A stretch of 64,000 nucleotides of DNA from CAVZBW01 sp963773635 (GTDB taxonomy: Bacteria; Actinomycetota; Acidimicrobiia; Acidimicrobiales; RAAP-2). A program made the position numbers and the translations under genes. Of this stretch, positions 16,887 through 25,563 are shown one piece after another. The notes beneath the pieces are model-generated. The model worked only from the letters and a program-made list of their open reading frames with translations. It ran no database searches and was not told where the DNA came from. Position 1 is the stretch's first letter; every line of letters begins with the position of its first letter. Where the stretch lies: assembly GCA_963773635.1 (NCBI GenBank), contig CAVZBW010000005.1:2914001-2978000 (forward strand), written 5' to 3'.

Positions 16887-18049
16887 GCTCGCGCCAGGCC
16901 CAGGAGCTGTCGACCGACGAGGCCGCGCAGTATCTCGGACGATCCTCCAGAGACCGTGAGGGCCCGGCTCCAAAGGAAATTGTGGTGCCAACGCTCGGCC
17001 ACCTCGGTCCCGGGGTCGTCGATGGACCTCGACGAAGCGACGAGTTGCATGGCGAGCTCGCAGAGCTCGACGTTCATCTCCGTGTAGCTCAACTTGGTGA
17101 TCGGCCCGTCGGCCGGGTGCTCGTCGTCGCCGAGGATCCGCTCCACGGCGTCCCGGGTGATGAGCTTGACTCCTTCCATCTTGGCGAGCGCCGTCGCGAG
17201 CTGTGCTTGGACGTCCTCGTGGCCGAGGGCGACCGACCCGTCCGGGAGCCGGGCCGCGCCGGCGAGGGTGACGAGGTCGCGGAACATCGTCTCCAGCTGG
17301 ATGACGTTGGCTCCGACGAATGCCCGCTCGGACGCCAGCCCCGAGGTCACGACCGACCAGCCGCCGTTCACGTCGCCGAGGACCTGCTCGGGGCCGAGGC
17401 GCACGGCGTCGAGGAACACCTCGCAGTACTCCGCGAAGCCGGTCATCTCCCGAATCGGACGCACCTCGATGCCGGGGAGATCCATGGGGACGAGGAACGC
17501 CGTGATGCCGGCGTGCCGATCAGCCTTCGGATCGGTCCGGGCGAGCAGCAACCCCATCTCCGCCCAGTGGGCGTCGGTGCTCCAGATCTTCTGGCCGGTG
17601 ACGACGAACGCGTCGCCGTCCGGTTCGGCGCGAGTGCGCAACGAGGCCAGGTCGCTGCCGGCGTCCGGCTCGCTGAAGAGCTGGCACCAGACGTGCTCGC
17701 CGCTGCGGATCTTCGGCAGGAGCTCGCTCTTCTGTGCCTCGGTCCCCCACGCGATGATCGCGTGGGCCGCCAGCATGACCTGGTCGAGGGGCCGGTAGGC
17801 GCCGGCTCGGATCAGCTCTTCCATCACCACGAGGTCTTGCGCCGGCCCGTGACCCTGGCTGCCGCCCCACTCGACGGGCCATCCTCCGCCCAGGTATTGC
17901 ACCTCGTAGAGGGACGCCAGCCACCGCCGGATCTCCCGCTCCTCGCCGGCGCCGTGGGGGCTCCGGACGCCCTCGGCGCGGAGGCGCGGGGCGCGCTCCC
18001 CGATGAAGGCACGGACCTCTTCGCGAAATGCGGCGAGGTCAGCGCACAT
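16883..18049 (-). CDS. Acyl-CoA dehydrogenase
   Basis: A 388-aa full-length ACAD with WPVEWGGSQG, WCQLFSEPDAGSDLASLRT, VTGQKIWSTDA, LASERAFVGAN and the C-terminal TVSGGSSEILRGLVGRQLLGL. It lies 49 bases downstream of the SDR gene on the same strand and is joined to the SnoaL gene by a 4-nt overlap. Role: FAD-dependent alpha-beta desaturation of an acyl-CoA, probably produced by the upstream ligase at 18855-20475. Confidence 0.92.
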   Translation of the reverse strand: MCADLAAFREEVRAFIGERAPRLRAEGVRSPHGAGEEREIRRWLASLYEVQYLGGGWPVEWGGSQGHGPAQDLVVMEELIRAGAYRPLDQVMLAAHAIIAWGTEAQKSELLPKIRSGEHVWCQLFSEPDAGSDLASLRTRAEPDGDAFVVTGQKIWSTDAHWAEMGLLLARTDPKADRHAGITAFLVPMDLPGIEVRPIREMTGFAEYCEVFLDAVRLGPEQVLGDVNGGWSVVTSGLASERAFVGANVIQLETMFRDLVTLAGAARLPDGSVALGHEDVQAQLATALAKMEGVKLITRDAVERILGDDEHPADGPITKLSYTEMNVELCELAMQLVASSRSIDDPGTEVAERWHHNFLWSRALTVSGGSSEILRGLVGRQLLGLARA

Positions 18050-18098
18050 CTGGGGCGGTCCTCATACCTCGAGGGGTCGGTACCATGCCGGCTCGGAC

Positions 18099-18851
18099 CT
18101 ACGACGACGGCAGCGATGTGCCGGCCATGGTGCCTCCGTCCACGACGAGCTCGGCGCCGGTCACGAACGAGGCGCGCTCGGACACGAGGTAGCAGACGGC
18201 TTCCGCCACGTCCCCGGGCTCACCGATGCGGCCCAGCGGGGTCGCGCCGAGACGTTGCACGGCGTCCGGATCGTCCTCGCGGAGGATCATGGGCGTGGCG
18301 ATGGCACCGGGCAGCACCGCGTTGACACGGATCTTGTCGGTCGCCAGCTCGAGGGCTGCGACCTTGGTGAGGCCGCGGAGCGCGAACTTCGACGACACGT
18401 AGGCGCCGTGCGCGCTCCATGCCCCGACGGATGCGGTCGAGAGGATGTTGACGATCACGCCGCCGGCTCGTCGGAGGTGGGGTAGCGCTGCCTGCATGCC
18501 GTGGAAGGCACCGAGGCAGTTGACGCGCCAGAGGTCCTCGAGGTCTCCGGGCGTCTCGCGCTCGATCGGGGCTCGCCGCAGCACCCCGGCGTTGTTGACG
18601 AGGATGTCGACGCGGCCAAAAGCCGCCGCACCGCGATCGATCAGCGCCGTCCATGACGCCGGATGGCGGACATCGAGGTGTCCGACGACGCAGTCGTCGC
18701 CGAGGCGCTCACTCACCGAGGCGAGCTCGTCGGTGAGGACGTCTCCGCCGACGATGCGAGCGCCGGCCTCGGCCAACCGCAGCGCGATCGCCCGACCCTG
18801 GCCCCGGGCCGCGCCGGACACCACGGCGACCTTGTCGTCGAGCTCCCCCAT
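18099..18851 (-). CDS. Short-chain dehydrogenase/reductase
   Basis: A 250-aa classical SDR: VVSGAARGQGRAIAL at the N-terminus, LVNNAGVLRR, the catalytic Ser and YVSSK in the middle, and the C-terminal FVTGAELVVDGGTMAG typical of 3-oxoacyl- and hydroxysteroid-dehydrogenase-like SDRs. Its ATG lies three bases after the ligase stop, so it is in the same operon. It is intact, marking the lower border of the frame-disrupted stretch. Likely oxidises a hydroxy intermediate of the pathway. Confidence 0.92.
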   Translation of the reverse strand: MGELDDKVAVVSGAARGQGRAIALRLAEAGARIVGGDVLTDELASVSERLGDDCVVGHLDVRHPASWTALIDRGAAAFGRVDILVNNAGVLRRAPIERETPGDLEDLWRVNCLGAFHGMQAALPHLRRAGGVIVNILSTASVGAWSAHGAYVSSKFALRGLTKVAALELATDKIRVNAVLPGAIATPMILREDDPDAVQRLGATPLGRIGEPGDVAEAVCYLVSERASFVTGAELVVDGGTMAGTSLPSS

Positions 18852-18854
18852 GAC

Positions 18855-20475
18855 TCAGCCGAGGAGCGGGTCGAGGCGCGAGCGGTCGGCGTCGCTCAAC
18901 GGGCGCAACGCTTCGCCCCTGCCGGGACGCCAGTAGACCTGGTCGGCGCGCCAGGCATCTGCGACGGAGCCGTTGCTTGTCGACCTTCATGCTGGCGAGC
19001 TTGGGAAGCTCGTCGGTCACCCGCACGAACGCCGGGCGCCACTTCGTGCCGAGGTCCGGCTGCTGGTCGAGGAAGGCGTCGAAGACGCCGGGGTCGAAGG
19101 TCGCGCCGGAGGCCAGCTCGAGTGCGACCATGACCCGGTCGCCGACGGGCTCGTCGGGCACCGCGTACACGGCAACGGAGCGGACGTCGGGATGGCGCCG
19201 CCACGATGGCCTCGACGGGCGCGGCGGCGAAGTTCTCCCCGTCGACCCGCAGCCACTCGTTGGAGCGTCCGGCGAAGTACAGCCAGCCGTCGGCGTCGCG
19301 GAAGGCGAGGTCGCCCGACCAGTACCAGCCGTCGCGGAAACGGCTGCTCGTGGCCTCCTCGTTCTTGTAGTAGCCCTCGAAGCCGCTGGTCGGTCGGGTC
19401 TCGACGATCTCCCCGATCGCCTCCTCGAGGTTGGTCGGGCGTCCATCGGCGCCCAAGGCCACGGGCGGGCACTCCTCGCCGGTCTCGGCGTCGAGCACCT
19501 TGACGCTCGACTCGGCGGATCCCAAGCGCCCCGCGGGGCATCGATGGGATCGCGCCGGATGATGATGATGCCCTCGGTGGACCCGTAGCTGTCCCGCACC
19601 GCGCACCCGAAGCGGCGGGCGAACTCCTTGATGTCCCGGGGCGACGCCTCGTTGCCGATCGCCAGCCGGAGCGGGTTGTCGGCGTCGTCGGGCTCCTCGA
19701 GGGGTCGCCAGGATGTAGTTCAGGACCTTGCCGGTGTAGGTGAGCATCGTCGCCCCGAAGCGGCGGACGTCCGGAAGCGTGCCCGACGCCGAGAACCGGC
19801 GGCGGGTGGCGATCGGGATGCCGGCGGTGATGGCCGATGCCCATCCCGTGAAGAGCGAGCTCGAGTGGAAGAACGGCAGCGGCGAGTAGACCGACGTCAC
19901 CGGTCGCCGAGGTCGGCGATCGCCGCAACGTGTGAGCCGGTCCGCCGATACCGGCCCTGAGTGCACCGCACCGCCTTGGGCAGCCCCGTCGACCCGGACG
20001 TGAAGATGAGGAGGAAGAGGTCGTCCTCCTGGACCGGCCCGGTCGGGAGGGCGACCGCAATCGGCCAGGGCCGCCGCGTACTCGGCGCTGTCGACCAGCA
20101 GCACCCGGTCCGGTGGAACCCGGGTGTCGGCGCCGTCGAGCAGCGAGTGGATGGGCGGCGGCGGTGACGAGCAGCTGGCAGTCGGTGTGGCGGATCAGCT
20201 GGCCGAGCTGGTCGCCGCGGTAGGTCGAGTTGATGCCGACGATCACGCTTCCCGACAGGGCCGCTGCGGCGAGCCAGAAGAGGTAGTCGGGCACGTTGTC
20301 GAGCAGCACGCCGATGTGCGGCGGGCGGGCGCCGTCGCGAAGGTTCTCGAAAGAGTGCGGCGCGACGGCTCGCCTCGTCGACGAGCTGGCGGTACGTCCA
20401 CGTGTGTTCCTCGAAGTAGAGGGCGTCTCCGTCGTACGTGGAGCGCCCACGCAGGACCTCTGCGACGGTCGTCAC
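18855..20475 (-). pseudogene. AMP-forming acyl-CoA synthetase, interrupted by about eight frame changes
   Basis: Read across three frames, this is a complete ANL ligase of about 540 aa. It starts at GTG 20475 (VTTVAEVLRGRSTYDGDALY), and continues HIGVLLDNVPDYLFWL, the P-loop LLIFTSGSTGLPKA, VYSPLPFFHSSSLFTGW, the motif YGSTEG, DGWYWSGDLAFRDADGW and ELPKLASMKVDKQRLR. It ends ADAWRADQVYWRPG...LLG at 18855. Frame changes fall near 20350, 20155, 20055, 19905, 19705, 19530, 19198 and 18955. Conserved residues survive on both sides of each break and no internal stretch is lost. Its start overlaps the SMP-30 stop (GTGA) and the SDR follows in three bases, so the operon layout is intact. Probably an active gene with indel errors in this sequence; true decay is the alternative. 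Confidence 0.8.
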
Positions 20476-21433
20476 CGGCGCGACGGACCCACGACCAGGC
20501 CGGGACGGGGCCAGGTCGTCTCGACGACGCGTCCCGAGCGGGAGAGCGTGATGACGGCGCGACGGCGGTCGGCGTCCGCCAAAGGCGATGTTGGTGGTCA
20601 TGTCGCCGGGAATCGGGTGGACGGTCACTTCCCGACCGTCGGGAGTGATCACGACGATCCCGTCGGCGATGGCCCCGACGACGATCCGCCCGTCATCCTC
20701 GACGGCGAGCGAGTCGAAGGAGTAGGGCGTCGCCGCGACGCAGACCCCGCCATGACGCACCGCGAGCGACCCCCCGGCCGCCGCCACCTGGCCGGGACCC
20801 GCGAGGTCCCACGCCCAGAGGCGCCCGGTGTGCGTCTCGGCGACGTACACGCGCCGGCCGTCGGGCGAGAGGCCCACGCCGTTGGGCCCGAGCAGCGGAA
20901 ACGCCACCGCCTGGACGCTGCCGCCGTCCGGCGGGACGTAGTAGAGGCCGCCGCGGTCGACGCTCTCGTGCCGGCCCTTTCCGTGGTCCGTGAACCACAG
21001 GCCCCCGGCCTCGTCGAACACGAGGTCGTTGGGGCCGCGGAGCGGGCCGCCCGTCGCATCGGCGGTGGAGGACGGTGACGGCTCCGGTGGTCAGGTCGAT
21101 CCGTTCGATCCACCCGCCGGAGAAGCCGGGCGGCTCGTTGGTGTGGGTGGCGCGGTCGATCGGGATCGACGTCCCGTCCTCGAGCTCGCTCCACAGGAAG
21201 CCGCCGTTGTTGGCGACGATCGCCGTCGTGGGCGTCTCGAGCGCCATCCCGTTGGGCCCGCCGCCCGGCGTCGCCACCACCGTCGTCTCGCCGGCGGCGA
21301 GCCGCAGGATCCGCCCCCCGTGGATGTCGACGACCAGGACGGCGCCGTCGTCCGCGATGACGGGCCCCTCGGTGAAGCCGAGGCCGGCGTCGAGGACCTC
21401 GAAGTCGAGTGGATCGTGAACCGTGACCTTCAT
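20472..21433 (-). pseudogene. SMP-30/gluconolactonase-like protein, interrupted by two frame changes
   Basis: A six-bladed beta-propeller lactonase of about 320 aa when frames are joined. It starts MKVTVHDPLDFEVLDAGLGF at ATG 21433, has FTEGPVIADDGAVLVVDIHGGRI, GPNDLVFDEAGGLWFTDHGKGRH and GVGLSPDGRRVYVAETHTGRLWAWDL, and ends VVETTWPRPGLVVGPSRR at 20472. Breaks lie near 21060 and 20580. SMP-30 members hydrolyse sugar and other lactones using a Ca or Zn ion. Downstream of a Baeyer-Villiger monooxygenase, which makes esters and lactones, lactone ring-opening to a hydroxy acid for the adjacent ligase is an attractive role (inference). The breaks are likely sequence errors. Confidence 0.78.
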
Positions 21434-21444
21434 CGGCCCCCCAA

Positions 21445-21462
21445 GAAGTCGAATTCGACTTC
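21445..21462. promoter_or_regulatory. Perfect 18-bp palindrome GAAGTCGAATTCGACTTC, candidate operator
   Basis: A perfect inverted repeat 12 bases upstream of the SMP-30 start. On the minus strand a TATTAT -10 element (21464-21469) sits two bases before it, so the palindrome covers the expected transcription start, the classic position for a TetR-type repressor site. Related sites are found at 13518, 16429 and 9901. Confidence 0.6.
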
Positions 21463-21488
21463 GATAATAATGTGCGCAGCCTGTTCGC

Positions 21489-23434
21489 CTAGGCGACGAC
21501 GTAGTCGTCCATGTCGAGGGTCCGGGTCCACTCCCAGTACCGGTCGATCGGCCACGGCGACAGCGTGTACACCTTGCCCTGGGGGTTCTTGTAGTGGCTG
21601 TGGGTGATGGAGGGATGTGCCCACACCAGCTGGCCGATCTCCTCCTGGTGCCGCTCGGCGTACTCGTCGTGGGCCTCCCTCCGCACCTCGATGGTTCGCG
21701 CTCCCGACTCGAGCACCCGGTGGATCGCCTCCATCGCGTAGTGGATCTGGTACTCGGAGTGGTAGAAGAGGCTGGCACCGTGCGCCAGGTTGGTCCCCGG
21801 TCCGTACATGCAGAACAGGTTCGGGAAGTTGGGAATGGTGATGCCGAGGTAGGCGGTCGGCTCGTCGCCCCACTGCTCCCGCAGCGACGTGCCGTTGCGC
21901 CCGGTCATCTCCATCGGGGCGAGGAACTCGTTGTGCCGGAACCCGGTCGCGTAGCAGATGACGTCCGCCTCGTGGAGGACGCCGTCCACGGTGACGACGC
22001 CCTCGGGCACGATTCGATCGATGCCGGTGCGCACGTAGTCGACTTGCGGCTTGGCCAGGCAACGGAGCCAGGACCCGTTGTCCTGCAGCACGCGCTTGCC
22101 CATGGCGGGATAGTCGGGGGTGGTCTTTTCGATCAGGTCCGGTCGGTCGGCCAGCACCGACTGCATCCACGCCGCCAGCAGGTCCCGCCGCTGGGCGTTG
22201 GTCGCGTTGACCGACTGGCCCGCCTCGTCGTGGTGCTCGGGGTCGATCCGGTACTGCTCCGTGCCGATGGCGATCCCGGGGAACGTCATGAGGAACCGGA
22301 ACCAGCGTGCGTAGAAGGGAAGGTGACGCAGCGCCCACCGGTCGCCGGGCGGCACCGTCGCGTGGTACATCAGGTTGGGGATGATCCATTGCGCGGTGCG
22401 CTGGAAGATCGTCAGCTGCTCGACGCGGTCGGCGATCGTCGGTGCGATCTGGAAGCCGCTGGCCCCGGCGCCCACGAGCGCGAAGCGCGAGCCGGTGATG
22501 TCCAACCCGTCGGGCCATCGAGCCGAGTGGAAGGACGGTCCGGCGAAGTCGTCGCATCCCCGGGATGTCGGGAAGCCTCGGCAGGTTGAGCGAACCGACG
22601 GCGCTGATCACGAAGCGCGCCTCGAGCACCTCCTCGGCACCGTCCGGTCCCTGCACCGCGACCCGCCACCGCGCGGCGGACTCGTCCCACTCGACCGACT
22701 GGACGGTCGTGCCGAACCGGCAGTGGGACTGCAGCCCGTACTTGGTCGACGATGCTCGACGAAGTAGTCCTGGAGCTCCGGCTGCTGGCAGTAGTACTCG
22801 CTCCAATGGTCACCCGGCTCGAAGGAATAGCAGTACTGGTGGCTGCCGACGTCCACCCGGGCTCCGGGGTAGCGGTTCTCCCACCAGGTCCCGCCGGGCC
22901 CGTCGTTTTTGTCGACGATGGTGAACGGCAACCCTGCCTGGGCCAGCCGGATGCCGGCGAGGATGCCCGACTCGCCGCAGCCGATCACGACGACGGGCGA
23001 CGCCGACCTGCGCTTCGGCCGAGATCTCCGTGCCCCCAGGAGATGGCGCCGGCGTCGGCACCGTCGAATTGCATGTCCTCGATGAACATGCCCTCGAGCG
23101 AGCCACCGACGGGCCGGCGTCCCAGGAACTCCATCATCTCCCGCAAGAGCTCGTGAGGGAGGGTGTGCGGGCGGCATCCCCCGTCTCGATACGCGGCGAT
23201 CGCGGGCAGTGCCCGGCGGCGCACCTCGGCGAGCTCGTCGTCGGGCATCCGACCCTGAAACTCGGTGGACACCGCCACCCGTGGTCTGATCTCTCCACGG
23301 ATCCACGACGGATCGCCGGTCATGTGGACGAGCGAGCACATCAGTGCCGGCACGCTGACTTGCTCCAGCGCGGCGGCGATCGCCTGGTCGTCGTCGTCGA
23401 ACGGTTCCCCCGCATGGGGGTTGCGGCCCACCAT
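21489..23434 (-). pseudogene. Baeyer-Villiger monooxygenase (4-hydroxyacetophenone monooxygenase-like), interrupted by three frame changes
   Basis: Reconstructed length is about 648 aa, close to HAPMO-type BVMOs. The N-terminal HAPMO-specific domain (DDDDQAIAAALEQVSVPALM, SLVHMTGDPSWIRGEIRPR) is followed by the FAD site VVVIGCGESGILAGIRLAQA, GGTWWENRYPGARVD and, after frame correction near 22555, the BVMO fingerprint FAGPSFHSARWPD. Next come the NADPH Rossmann motif FALVGAGASGFQ and the C-terminal YATGFRHNEFLAPM. Breaks lie near 23025, 22757 and 22555. The enzyme would insert oxygen next to a ketone, giving an ester or lactone. It is the first gene of the minus-strand pathway run. The perfect fingerprint argues that the breaks are sequencing errors. 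Confidence 0.82.
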
Positions 23435-23551
23435 CGGGTAGACGATAGCTGCGCCGGGGTCCGCCGTCCCGGGCGCACGTTCGCGTCGACGCGTCTGCGG
23501 CCAGTGGCTCAACTGGAGCGGCTCAACTGGAGAGGAGCTGCCGGCCTCCGT

Positions 23552-23995
23552 TCATCGGCCCGGGAGCCGGGTCGTGATCTCCTGGATGAACCAGCCGTTG
23601 CCGTCCGGGTCGCGGAACGAGACGAACGAGCCGTAGCTCTCGTGGTCCGGCGCCGGGCCGGTGACCCGTGCGACCTGTCCGGCATGGTGAAAGACCCCGC
23701 CGGAGTCGTGGAACACCTCGCTCGCTTCCACCCCCCGGCCGGTCAGTTCGGCCCGCGCCGCCTCGATGTCGTCGACGACCAGTTGCAGACCCTCGGCCGA
23801 GCCCGGTGCGGCCGAGGTGAGCCCGCTGCCGATGATGATCGAGCACGCCGATCCTGGAGGGGTCAGCTGCACCACCCGAAAGCCCTCCGCACCGGCGATG
23901 TCGGCATCGAGCCGCCACCCCAGCATCTGGTAGAAGGCCTTGGCCCGGTCCACGTCGGAGACGGGCACGACCACCACTTCGAGCCTCATGTCCAT
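23552..23995 (-). CDS. VOC-superfamily (glyoxalase-like) protein
   Basis: A 147-aa VOC protein: it opens MRLEVVVVPVSDVDRAKAFY, then GWRLDADIAGAEGFRVVQLTPPGSACS, and ends FVSFRDPDGNGWFIQEITTR, the usual last metal-binding strand. This type is widespread in actinobacteria as glyoxalase/bleomycin-resistance-like proteins. The ATG at 23995 has AGGAG seven bases upstream; an ATG two codons later is equally possible. It lies 118 bases downstream of a SnoaL-like gene on the same strand. Function unknown; detoxification or isomerisation is likely. Confidence 0.88.
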   Translation of the reverse strand: MDMRLEVVVVPVSDVDRAKAFYQMLGWRLDADIAGAEGFRVVQLTPPGSACSIIIGSGLTSAAPGSAEGLQLVVDDIEAARAELTGRGVEASEVFHDSGGVFHHAGQVARVTGPAPDHESYGSFVSFRDPDGNGWFIQEITTRLPGR

Positions 23996-24113
23996 GACTG
24001 CGCTCCTGTCGATTTGGAGGTGACGCCCTGTCGCCATGGCCGGGTGGACGGGACGCCCGACATGATCGCGCTCCTGGCGCCCCGTCGCCTCCCTCCTCGC
24101 CCGGGAGGGGCTC

Positions 24114-24509
24114 TCAATATGGCGAGGGCTGGTTGAAGATGATGGCGAGGCTGACGATCCGGTCTCCACGGATGCCGAAGTAGCTCGACATGACGAGCTC
24201 CTCGGGCAGGTTGGTCTTGTCGTAGGTGCCGTCGTACCTGGCCCGCACGATGACGTCCCCATGGTGGTCGATGACCTCGCGCACGTCCATCGTGACGCGA
24301 TCGCCGATGAATTCCTTCGCCATGAATCGCCGGATCGCATCGGCGCCCGCGATCTCGCGGCGATTGTCGTTGACGTAGGCATCGGCGGCGAACGTCGCCA
24401 TGATCCGGTCGAGATCGAAGCTGTTGATGGCCGAGATGTGCTCTGCGACCACGCCGGATCGCTCGGCGGACTCGGGGTGCTCCGAGGTCAGGGGGTGCTC
24501 GGTGGTCAT
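24114..24509 (-). CDS. SnoaL-like nuclear-transport-factor-2 family protein
   Basis: A 131-aa NTF2-fold protein: ISAINSFDLDRIMATFAADAYVNDN (helix and first strand), REIAGADAIRRFMAKEF and C-terminal strands ELVMSSYFGIRGDRIVSLAIIFN. The first 20 residues are a charged, likely disordered tail. The ATG has GAGGAGG upstream. It is divergent from the MerR regulator, whose atypical promoter lies in the 120-bp spacer, so MerR control of this gene and the VOC gene is plausible. The family includes isomerases and proteins without known catalysis. Confidence 0.88.
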   Translation of the reverse strand: MTTEHPLTSEHPESAERSGVVAEHISAINSFDLDRIMATFAADAYVNDNRREIAGADAIRRFMAKEFIGDRVTMDVREVIDHHGDVIVRARYDGTYDKTNLPEELVMSSYFGIRGDRIVSLAIIFNQPSPY

Positions 24510-24592
24510 GCGGTTGTCCTCCTCGTAGGGATCGGGGGTCTCCTCACACCGTCACCGGTCCTGTCGGGGGAGTGTCAACCCCGTCCTCGGGC

Positions 24593-24623
24593 TTGAAACT
24601 CCCCCCGGGGGAGATCCGATACT
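24593..24623 (+). promoter_or_regulatory. MerR-type promoter with 19-bp spacer and C/G-rich dyad; leaderless start
   Basis: TTGAAA (24593-24598) and GATACT (24618-24623) are 19 bp apart, longer than the usual 17, and the spacer carries the dyad CTCCCCCCGGGGGAG (24599-24613). Over-long spacers with a central dyad are the hallmark of MerR-family controlled promoters. The expected transcription start, about seven bases after the -10, falls on the GTG start codon at 24630, so the mRNA is predicted to be leaderless. Confidence 0.65.
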
Positions 24624-24629
24624 GGTGGG

Positions 24630-25466
24630 GTGCGACCCTCGCTCTCGATCGGCGACTTCTCGCGAGCGACGCATCTGAGCATCAAGGCGTTGCGCTACTA
24701 CCACCAGGTGGGCCTCCTCGAGCCCGCCGAGGTCGACCCGGCGACGGGGCATCGGCGCTACACGTCCGATCAGATCGTGAGCGCGCAGGTCATCAAGCGG
24801 CTGCGCTCCCTCGACATGCCGGTCGACGAGGTCGGGGCGGTGATCCGCACGGCGGACGTCGAGAGACGCAACGACCTGATCTCGGTCCACCTCGGCCGAC
24901 TCGAGGACGCCCTCGCCCGGACGCAGGAGGCGACCGCATCCCTGCGCGATCTCCTCCAGCCCCACGAGGAGCCGGCGGTCGCGGGCTTCGAGCACCGCAG
25001 GATCGAGGCCACCAAGGCGGCGGCCGTCCACGACGTGGTCGACCTCGAGGACATCTCGTCGTGGTTCCCGGGAGCGTTTGGGGAGATCCACGCCGTCCTG
25101 GGCGCGCAGAGGCTCCGCCCGGTCGGGGTCGGAGGCGGAATCTACGCGACCGAGCTCTTCTCGCACGAGCGGGGCGAGTGCACCGTCTTCGTTCCCTCGA
25201 GCGGGACCCTCCGTCCTGCCGGTCGCGTCGAGCAGCTGGTCGTGCCGGCGGTGGAGCTGGCACTCACCACACATGTCGGCAACCACCGGGACATCGACCG
25301 CTCGTACGGTGCCCTTGCGGCCTACGTGGCCGAGCACGCCATTGCGGTGGAGGGTCCCATCCGCGAGTACTACGTGATCGGCCGCCGCGAGACCTCCGAT
25401 GAGGCACGGTGGGTCACCGAGATCGGCTGGCCCATCTTCGACGTTGGATCGGGCCGCTCGGCCTGA
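24630..25466 (+). CDS. MerR-family regulator with GyrI-like effector-binding domain
   Basis: A 278-aa regulator. Residues 1-75 are the winged-helix MerR domain (LSIGDFSRATHLSIKALRYYHQVGLLEP, GHRRYTSDQIV), followed by a coiled-coil dimerisation helix. From about residue 125 to the end is a GyrI/BmrR-like ligand-binding domain (GIYATELFSHERGECTVFVPSSG, ending REYYVIGRRETSDEARWVTEIGWPIF). This is the layout of BmrR-type activators that sense hydrophobic or cationic drugs and metabolites. It reads from its own atypical promoter, suggesting autoregulation. Likely targets are itself and the divergent SnoaL/VOC genes. Confidence 0.92.
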   Translation: MRPSLSIGDFSRATHLSIKALRYYHQVGLLEPAEVDPATGHRRYTSDQIVSAQVIKRLRSLDMPVDEVGAVIRTADVERRNDLISVHLGRLEDALARTQEATASLRDLLQPHEEPAVAGFEHRRIEATKAAAVHDVVDLEDISSWFPGAFGEIHAVLGAQRLRPVGVGGGIYATELFSHERGECTVFVPSSGTLRPAGRVEQLVVPAVELALTTHVGNHRDIDRSYGALAAYVAEHAIAVEGPIREYYVIGRRETSDEARWVTEIGWPIFDVGSGRSA

Positions 25467-25563
25467 CCGCTGCTCCCCGGGGCGCACGCCGATGGTCCCG
25501 GGAAGTATGGCGACCGACCGCTAGCATTCGCACGGCCGCCCGCAGGAGGTCTCGCGTCCACCG

